Source: Syntrophaceae bacterium UBA5744 | GTDB lineage: Bacteria; Desulfobacterota; Syntrophia; Syntrophales; UBA2192 | NCBI GenBank assembly: GCA_002419215.1 | Contig: DIFQ01000132.1 | Location: 1-10,633 of the forward strand | Direction: 5' to 3' | Length of the DNA: 10,633 nt | In this document: positions 6,779-10,633 of the stretch, piece after piece | How positions within the stretch are numbered: position 1 is the stretch's first letter | How the letters are laid out: each line of letters begins with the position of its first letter | The notes under the pieces: model-generated | The model's input: the letters and a program-made list of their open reading frames with translations, nothing else | The model's database searches: none | What the model was told of the DNA's origin: nothing | Program-made: the position numbers and the translations under genes

Positions 6779-6856
6779 CCCTTCGACAAGCCCTTCGGCC
6801 AGCTCGGGGTCGTGAGCTTGTCGAATCGACTCAGGGCCGTGAGTCTGTCGAACGGG
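6779..6856. repeat. Composite TTCGACAAG/CTTGTCGAA palindromic repeat
   Basis: TTCGACAAGC (6782-6791) and GCTTGTCGAA (6816-6825) form a perfect 10-bp inverted repeat around a 24-base loop. A further unit, TCAGGGCCGTGAGTCTGTCGAACGGG, split across 6831-6856, repeats the CTGTCGAACGGG end, which can also pair with CCCTTCGACA at 6779-6788. Intergenic repeats of the CCCTTCGACAAGCTCAGGG type are, from general knowledge, widespread in environmental bacteria. This one looks like one and a half copies directly abutting the hairpin repeat at 6759-6778. Confidence 0.7.
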
Positions 6857-6876
6857 ATTGTGGTGACTCTCAAACG

Positions 6877-6916
6877 AACGCCCCGATCCTTTCCGAGAGA
6901 ACCGGGGCGTTTTTTT
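6877..6916 (+). terminator. Intrinsic terminator for the CoA-transferase/GNAT transcript
   Basis: The stem AACGCCCCG (6877-6885) pairs with CGGGGCGTT (6903-6911), with a 17-base loop, followed by seven Ts (6910-6916). It is clearly oriented for the plus strand. On the minus strand only a weak GTTCGTTT tract follows, so termination of the converging NlpC/P60 gene here is possible but less sure. Confidence 0.85.
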
Positions 6917-6937
6917 AACCTCTGTTGGGGCAGTCGA

Positions 6938-7981
6938 TCAGCTTCCGGGCGAGTGGTCCGCCCCGGCCGAGGGTGACACGGCAGGCGACGGAGGGGGCGT
7001 AGCGGGGGCATCAAGCCCTGTCGTGGCCTCGAGCTTCGCGGGACGGTCCGCTTCCTTCAGACGGACCCCGCTGATGAAGCGGGCGCTGAAATAGGTCGAG
7101 TCGATGCTGTCGACCTTCCCCGCCCTGTTTCGCGACGAAAGATGAAAAAATTCGCTCCCGCCCAGGAAGACCCCCACGTGGATGCGATTTCGCCGCGTCT
7201 GGAAGAACACGAGATCCCCCGTGTCCAGGCTGTCGCGCCCGACTCGCTTTCCCTGCTGCAGCTGCTCCCTGGCCGTTCGCGGCAGATCAATGTTGAAGAT
7301 GCCGTAAACCTTCCTGGTGAAGGCCGAGCAGTCGATCCCCCGCATGGAGTTGCCGCCGAGCTTGTAGGGTACGCCTTCGTAGGATTTCACAACCTTGACG
7401 AACAGGTCGCGCTCCCCCGGGTCCTTCCATCGGGAAAGCGGGATGGGGGCAATCGCCTCGGGTCTGTCCCGGTCCTCCCCGATGGCAGCCAGCTCACCGG
7501 CCTCGATGGATCCGGCCTCTTCGAGATCATCGTCGTTCTCATCGGCCATGACCGGGGGCTTGCCCAGGACGAGCCGCTGTCCCGCCTTGAGCTTCGACGA
7601 CCGAAGACCGTTTATCTTCCTGATCTCCGATGCGGGCACCCCCGTCTTTTCGGACACCCCGGCGAGGGTATTGCCCCTCTTCACGACATAGACCGCCGCG
7701 TCCGTGCCGCTCTTCTTCTTCGCAGTGCTCTTCTCTGGGATTTTTTTTGCCGATTTCCCGCCGGGAATGATGAGGACCTGTTTAGGCTTCAGTTCGTTGC
7801 CGTCCAGGTGGTTGGCTTCCTTGAGACTGTCGACGCTGACGTGGTGTTTCTTCGCGATCTTGTGGAGGCTGTCGCCGCGTTTCACCGTGTAGCGCTCTGC
7901 TGCCGATGCGGCGCCGACAACCAGGAGAACCAGGCATGAACACACCAGGATCGCCCCCAGGCAAAGCTGTCGCTTCCTCAT
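6938..7981 (-). CDS. Exported LysM-LysM-NlpC/P60 peptidoglycan endopeptidase
   Basis: A 347-residue secreted cell-wall hydrolase. The N-terminus is a signal peptide (basic start, hydrophobic 8-24, likely cleavage after the AASA at 24-27). Then come LysM 1 (about 30-73, YTVKRGDSLHKIAKKH), a lysine/serine linker, LysM 2 (about 97-140, YVVKRGNTLAGVSEKTG), an acidic linker (147-172) and an NlpC/P60 domain (about 190-308). The expected catalytic residues are visible: C218 in GIDCSAF, H268 in RIHVGVF and H280 in EFFHLSS. LysM domains bind peptidoglycan; NlpC/P60 enzymes cut peptide stems, usually at D-Glu to diamino acid bonds. The last 35 residues are a Pro/Ala/Ser-rich tail without a recognised fold. 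GAGGG precedes the ATG by seven bases. It is probably transcribed alone, possibly from the candidate promoter at 8101-8129. Family assignment is firm; its precise role (growth, division or remodelling) is not determinable. Confidence 0.94.
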   Translation of the reverse strand: MRKRQLCLGAILVCSCLVLLVVGAASAAERYTVKRGDSLHKIAKKHHVSVDSLKEANHLDGNELKPKQVLIIPGGKSAKKIPEKSTAKKKSGTDAAVYVVKRGNTLAGVSEKTGVPASEIRKINGLRSSKLKAGQRLVLGKPPVMADENDDDLEEAGSIEAGELAAIGEDRDRPEAIAPIPLSRWKDPGERDLFVKVVKSYEGVPYKLGGNSMRGIDCSAFTRKVYGIFNIDLPRTAREQLQQGKRVGRDSLDTGDLVFFQTRRNRIHVGVFLGGSEFFHLSSRNRAGKVDSIDSTYFSARFISGVRLKEADRPAKLEATTGLDAPATPPPSPAVSPSAGADHSPGS

Positions 7982-8234
7982 TCGAGTCCCTCTTCCTTGA
8001 TCCTCAAAGGAATGATGACCGGGCGTCTTTTGTCAGAGTCCGCAAACGATTCCTTCCGGCGGGTTCCCTCCCCGAAGGATCGGATGGCCCAAACGTCTCG
8101 AGGCTACACGAGCGCAAGCAGGCTGTCAATTCATAATTGCAGGGCTTGCGGTAGACGGAAGCGATGCAGGACAAAGACTTCGCGGGAAGTCCGGTTGACA
8201 CCGGTTTTGTCTGCGCAGGGCCGCGTTGGCCGTT
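7982..8234. other. Intergenic region between the NlpC/P60 gene and the microprotein gene
   Basis: About 250 bases without a convincing gene. Short frames in all directions lack ribosome binding sites. It contains the candidate NlpC/P60 promoter and two adjacent small hairpins: GACTTC (8176-8181) / GAAGTC (8186-8191), and CCGGT (8191-8195) / ACCGG (8200-8204) followed by TTTT. The second would act as a weak plus-strand terminator, although no plus-strand gene precedes it. Confidence 0.5.
8101..8129 (-). promoter_or_regulatory. Candidate promoter for the NlpC/P60 gene
   Basis: On the minus strand a perfect TTGACA (8129-8124) is followed after 17 bases by TAGCCT (8106-8101), only a 3/6 match to TATAAT. 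It would give a leader of about 110 bases, containing a possible CCTTC/GAAGG hairpin. Confidence 0.35.
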
Positions 8235-8327
8235 TCAGGACTTCTTTTTGCGGACGATGGAGCGGACGATGAAATAGACGGAGGCAACAAGGATGATGCC
8301 GATCAGGATACATACGGGATATGTCAT
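8235..8327 (-). CDS. 30-residue single-span membrane microprotein
   Basis: A very short open frame. Its start lies inside a longer open frame whose upstream part looks random. The ATG at 8327-8325 is preceded by AAGGAGG at nine bases, one of the best Shine-Dalgarno matches in the window, which decides this start. The product begins MTYPVCILIGIILVASVYF and ends VRSIVRKKKS. A hydrophobic helix (about 5-21) is followed by a strongly basic end, so by the positive-inside rule the C-terminus should be cytosolic. It superficially resembles the membrane-anchor part of FeoB-associated small proteins but lacks their cysteine-rich tail; its single cysteine is C6 at the membrane edge. It lies divergent from the acyl-CoA dehydrogenase and 254 bases ahead of the NlpC/P60 gene on the same strand. 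Function unknown. Confidence 0.65.
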   Translation of the reverse strand: MTYPVCILIGIILVASVYFIVRSIVRKKKS

Positions 8328-8546
8328 GGGGCGATTCCTCCTTCGCGAGTGACTTCTCGAAGCGTATATCACGGAGGAACGACGCGATAAAGGCCCATTT
8401 GAACAGGGGATCGCCCTGTGCACGATCAGCTTGATATCGACGTCCATTTCGTTTAACAATAGAGAGCAAACGGATGGGCCCGATGATGCTTCCCGCATTC
8501 CGCCATGACGCATGAACTCCTGCAATAAACCGGAAGGAGGTTTTCG
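8328..8546. other. Divergent intergenic region with a possible two-way promoter
   Basis: About 220 bases separate the microprotein start (minus) from the acyl-CoA dehydrogenase start (plus). One element, TTGATA (8431-8436) - 17 bases - TAACAA (8454-8459), can be read both ways. On the plus strand it is TTGATA with TAACAA, or with AACAAT at an 18-base spacer. On the minus strand it is TTGTTA-17-TATCAA. Both readings are moderate matches. Confidence 0.35.
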
Positions 8547-9878
8547 ATGCTGAATTTTACTCTGACGCCCGAGCAGATTGAATTGAGAGACAAGGCACGC
8601 CGTTTCGCCCTGAATGAGGTTCTCCCCGTCGCCTGGCGCTACGACGAGAAGGATGAACTGCCCCTGCACATTCTCAAGAGGGCCTGGGAAGAAGGGATCA
8701 TGAACCTGACCATTCCGAAGAAATTCGGCGGGCAGGGTCGTGGCATGCTGGAATCCGCGCTTGTCGTCGAGGAGATCTCGGCGGCCTGCTCGGGACTCGC
8801 CACGTCGATCTTCGACAACTCGCTCGGCACCGAACCGCTCCTGCTGACGAAAAACGCGCAGATCAAAGAAAGACTATTACCCGCCCTGGTCAAAGAGTTC
8901 AAGCTCATCTGCTTCGCGACGTCGGAACCGCTGGCCGGCTCCGACGTCGCGGGCATGCGCTGCAAGGCTGAAAAGTCCGGCGACGATTACATCCTGAACG
9001 GCACCAAATACTGGGTCACCAACTCCGGCGTGGCCGACTACTATGCCATCTTTGCCACCGTCGACCCGTCGCTGGGCCACAAGGGAGTCGCGGCCTTTCT
9101 CGTCGAGAAGGGCTGGGACGGAGTAAAGGTCGGCCATACGATCCCGAAAATGGGCCAGCGCGGCTCCAACACGGCGGGGATTCACTTCACGAACACACGC
9201 GTGCCTGCGGAGAATGTGCTCGCCCAGCCCGGCGAGGGGTTTGTGATGGCCATGACGACCTTTGCCCGCACGCGGCCGATCATTGGCTCTTTCGGCGTCG
9301 GCGCCGCCCGGTCCGCCATGGAACTGGCCGTGGACTATGCGAAGAAACGCCGAGCCTTCGGAGCGCGGCTGTCCGATTTCCAGGCCATAGACTTCAAGAT
9401 CGCCGAGATGTTCCAGAAGGTGGAAACGGCAAGGCTGCTCACCTGGAAGGCCGCATGGGAGAATGATTCGGGGATGGACCCCACCATCTCGGCTTCCATC
9501 GCGAAGTTTTATGCCACCGAGGCCGCTTTCGAGGTGGTGAGCGAAGCCCTCCAGATCTTCGGCGGCTACGGCTACACACGGCTTTTTCCCATCGAGAAGT
9601 TCCTTCGCGACATGAGGCTCCCGATGATCTACGAGGGGACGAGCGAAATCCAGAGGGTCGTCGTGTCCCGGTACGTCCTGGACGGCTACAAGCCCGTCAT
9701 GCCGCCCATCGAGGATTTCCCGCTACTGGCGGAGCGCGACGTCCACCTCGATCAAGACACGATCGCCTGGCGCTGCAGGATATGCGGCCATACGCATTAC
9801 GGACCCGAGCCCCCCGAGGAGTGCCCGCACTGCTTCTTCCCGAAGGCGTCCTTCAAGAAGGTCTGGCCCCGCGGCTAA
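8547..9878 (+). CDS. Acyl-CoA dehydrogenase with C-terminal rubredoxin-like domain
   Basis: A 443-residue FAD enzyme of acyl-CoA alpha,beta-dehydrogenation. The N-terminal helical part (about 1-117), middle beta part (about 120-220) with FATSEPLAGSDVAG (123-136) and YWVTNSG (155-161), and C-terminal helical part (about 230-380) match the family. IYEGTSEIQR (361-370) supplies the likely catalytic base E363, and ALQIFGGYGYTR (334-345) is the usual FAD/ETF-side signature. After residue 400 comes an extra domain, WRCRICGH...EECPHCFFPKASF, with C410, C413, C426 and C429 (C-x2-C-x12-C-x2-C), like the rubredoxin-type iron domain of rubrerythrins. Ordinary family members end near residue 380. The extra domain suggests electrons may leave the flavin through a bound iron centre rather than only through ETF, but that is inference. 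AAGGAGG (8534-8540) sits six bases before the ATG. A strong terminator follows, so it is probably monocistronic. Chain-length specificity is not readable. Confidence 0.94.
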   Translation: MLNFTLTPEQIELRDKARRFALNEVLPVAWRYDEKDELPLHILKRAWEEGIMNLTIPKKFGGQGRGMLESALVVEEISAACSGLATSIFDNSLGTEPLLLTKNAQIKERLLPALVKEFKLICFATSEPLAGSDVAGMRCKAEKSGDDYILNGTKYWVTNSGVADYYAIFATVDPSLGHKGVAAFLVEKGWDGVKVGHTIPKMGQRGSNTAGIHFTNTRVPAENVLAQPGEGFVMAMTTFARTRPIIGSFGVGAARSAMELAVDYAKKRRAFGARLSDFQAIDFKIAEMFQKVETARLLTWKAAWENDSGMDPTISASIAKFYATEAAFEVVSEALQIFGGYGYTRLFPIEKFLRDMRLPMIYEGTSEIQRVVVSRYVLDGYKPVMPPIEDFPLLAERDVHLDQDTIAWRCRICGHTHYGPEPPEECPHCFFPKASFKKVWPRG

Positions 9879-9883
9879 AAACA

Positions 9884-9914
9884 GTAACTGGTGATTGGGT
9901 AATTGGGAATTCGG
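9884..9914. repeat. Octamer tandem array (GTRAYTGG units) at the acyl-CoA dehydrogenase 3' end
   Basis: Four degenerate units: GTAACTG (9884, one base short), GTGATTGG (9891), GTAATTGG (9899), GAATTCGG (9907). It starts six bases after the stop codon, and its last two units form the left arm of the terminator hairpin. Confidence 0.55.
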
Positions 9915-9940
9915 ACGCCGGATTCCCAATTCCTTTTTTT
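9901..9940 (+). terminator. Intrinsic terminator of the acyl-CoA dehydrogenase gene
   Basis: A 14-bp stem (9901-9914 with 9918-9931, AATTGGGAAT pairing ATTCCCAATT, one T-G wobble, loop ACG) is followed by CC and seven Ts (9934-9940). It is strong for the plus strand. No T-tract follows on the minus strand, so it does not clearly serve the converging gene. Confidence 0.88.
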
Positions 9941-9978
9941 CTGGTCCCTACACCCTCGTCCCCGGCCCCTTTTTCTTC

Positions 9979-10010
9979 ACTCAGACACTCAGACACTTGG
10001 TCACTGTTCT
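9979..10010. repeat. Octamer tandem array (ACTCAGAC units) overlapping a gene end
   Basis: Four units in 8-base register: ACTCAGAC (9979), ACTCAGAC (9987), ACTTGGTC (9995), ACTGTTCT (10003). The first two are identical and the others degenerate. On the minus strand it reads AGTGTCTG. The array covers the stop codon (10003-10001) and the last codons of the converging small-protein gene. Confidence 0.6.
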
Positions 10011-10297
10011 TTGATGTCTTTTATGCGCATGTACCGGATGATGGGGGGATCCTTTGTGAAGTCGCTGGTGACCCTCACCGCATCGACAACCTGGATTTTT
10101 CCTTTCACGACCTCGTAGAGGATGACACTGTGGTTACCGGGCCCGCGGTCACGCACCTCAACGAAGGTCCCCTTGTCAAGAACGGCCACGCCCCCCCCAC
10201 CCGGGTCCGTCAGTTTCCTTTCCTGTGCCTGCACGACCCCGGCAAAGGCGGACAGCATCAACATCGACAATAAAAACCCTGCAAGGAACCTCTTCAT
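10001..10297 (-). CDS. Small exported protein of unknown function
   Basis: A 98-residue hypothetical protein. The start at 10297 is decided by AAAGGAGGG six bases upstream and by the typical signal peptide it opens: MKR, a hydrophobic run (5-21), then a probable signal peptidase I site after VVQA (21-24). The frame stays open to 10366, but the extra residues would bury the signal peptide. The mature protein is about 74 residues, with a glycine run (33-36), alternating hydrophobic strands (VAVLDKGTFVEVRD, HSVILYEVVKGKIQVVDAVRV) and a charged end, suggesting a small beta-rich periplasmic domain. It has no cysteines, so it is not a lipoprotein and has no disulfide. It converges on the acyl-CoA dehydrogenase gene. 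I do not recognise a family. Confidence 0.8.
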   Translation of the reverse strand: MKRFLAGFLLSMLMLSAFAGVVQAQERKLTDPGGGGVAVLDKGTFVEVRDRGPGNHSVILYEVVKGKIQVVDAVRVTSDFTKDPPIIRYMRIKDIKEQ

Positions 10298-10331
10298 CGG
10301 CAACCCTCCTTTCCCCGAAACATCATGATCC

Positions 10332-10340
10332 TTTATAACA
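10332..10340 (-). promoter_or_regulatory. Extended -10 promoter for the small exported protein
   Basis: On the minus strand TG-T-TATAAA (10340-10332) fits the extended -10 form (TGn-TATAAT, one mismatch). No -35 box is visible at normal spacing. Transcription would start near 10325, about 28 bases before the gene start. Confidence 0.4.
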
Positions 10341-10439
10341 CATGCCCATTGAAGCCCACAGCCCACAATCGACTGCCTTCAATAGAAATACAAATCCCCC
10401 TTTGCAAAAGGGTAACCGGGGGCGCATCCCGCCAAGCAA

Positions 10440-10548
10440 GAAGGTAAGATGGTGAGAGGGTAAGAACGTTGGATGAGTCGGCAGCCATTGTTCTGCCCCC
10501 TGATTCTCCAACCTGCCCACCCTCATGCCCTCATGCCCTCTTACCCTC
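10440..10548. repeat. Two facing octamer arrays forming an imperfect inverted repeat
   Basis: Left array, plus strand: GAAGGTAA (10440), GATGGTGA (10448), GAGGGTAA (10456), GAACGTTG (10464). Right array: CCACCCTC (10517), ATGCCCTC (10525), ATGCCCTC (10533), TTACCCTC (10541), which on the minus strand reads GAGGGTAA, GAGGGCAT, GAGGGCAT, GAGGGTGG. The arms are thus related and inverted. Between them GTTGGA/TCCAAC and GGCAG (10480-10484) / CTGCC (10493-10497) also pair, so the whole segment can fold into one long interrupted hairpin. Confidence 0.65.
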
Positions 10549-10565
10549 TGGCTTTGACCTTTCTT

Positions 10566-10600
10566 CCCAATACCCGATACCCGATACCCAATACCCTCTT
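10566..10600. repeat. Heptamer tandem array (CCCRATA units)
   Basis: Five 7-base units: CCCAATA (10566), CCCGATA (10573), CCCGATA (10580), CCCAATA (10587), CCCTCTT (10594). Read on the minus strand this is TATYGGG, with AAGAA flanking, parallel to the TACAGGG/AAGAG array at 3805-3839. Confidence 0.8.
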
Positions 10601-10633
10601 TTTCAATGTTTCGTTCACCGCGGGTTGAACGTT

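Larger units (their letters stand above)
6689..6937. other. Convergent intergenic region rich in repeats
   Basis: About 250 bases between the CoA-transferase stop and the NlpC/P60 stop, without a supportable gene. Short frames here are repeat-derived (repetitive RALRQAL/ESVER-like peptides). The gap holds a copy of the 33-55 hairpin repeat, a composite TTCGACAAG palindrome and an intrinsic terminator, each listed separately. Confidence 0.75.
10298..10633. other. Gene-free right end with stacked short-period repeats
   Basis: About 335 bases without a supportable gene. It holds a promoter candidate, a CCCTTT/AAAGGG hairpin (10398-10403 with 10407-10412) in an AAATCCCCCTTTG context resembling common intergenic repeats, two facing octamer arrays (10440-10471 and 10517-10548) and a heptamer array (10566-10600). 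Confidence 0.65.

Noticed and set aside
7142..7939. Plus-strand open frame opposite the NlpC/P60 gene
   Set aside because: The minus strand has a signal peptide, two LysM domains and a complete catalytic triad. The plus frame has none of these.
8004..8201. Minus-strand 65-residue frame upstream of the NlpC/P60 gene
   Set aside because: It has only a GTG start without a ribosome binding site, and it spans the candidate NlpC/P60 promoter.
10298..10366. Upstream start for the small exported protein
   Set aside because: It would place 23 residues ahead of a classic signal peptide; the internal ATG at 10297 has AAAGGAGGG. The candidate -10 box also lies inside this extension.

Overview
The window looks like a chromosomal piece of a GC-rich anaerobic bacterium, most likely a deltaproteobacterium (Desulfobacterota, Syntrophia-like). 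This is inferred from three gene types: a methyl-accepting chemotaxis protein of the kind common in that group, an acyl-CoA dehydrogenase carrying a C-terminal rubredoxin-like domain, and a CoA-transferase fused to a GNAT domain. No rRNA, tRNA, IS element, phage gene or CRISPR array was seen. The taxonomic call is an inference, not a database result.

Layout from left to right: a REPIN-like palindrome (33-127); adk (minus) with a good sigma70-type promoter; a gap holding a candidate sigma28/FliA promoter; cheW and a dCache-type mcp (plus, one operon) ending in a perfect bidirectional terminator; a heptamer tandem array; a cytidylate-kinase-like gene (minus); a divergent promoter region; a CoA-transferase/GNAT fusion (plus); a repeat-rich convergent gap with a terminator; a LysM-LysM-NlpC/P60 wall hydrolase (minus); a 30-residue membrane microprotein (minus); an acyl-CoA dehydrogenase/rubredoxin fusion (plus) with a strong terminator; a 98-residue exported protein (minus); and a 330-base gene-free right end full of short-period repeats.

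Functionally there are four themes. CheW and the receptor form one sensory module, apparently under the flagellar sigma factor. The CoA-transferase and the acyl-CoA dehydrogenase fit acyl-CoA metabolism, with the dehydrogenase perhaps wired to an iron-centred electron carrier. Adk and the cytidylate-kinase-like protein are nucleotide-binding proteins. The NlpC/P60 hydrolase, the microprotein and the small exported protein act at the envelope.

No obvious new multi-gene system is present. The most unusual material is non-coding: at least five degenerate tandem arrays with a period of 7 or 8 bases, several placed exactly at gene 3' ends, plus two or three palindromic repeat families. The 30-residue membrane protein and the two domain fusions are the most interesting coding items.
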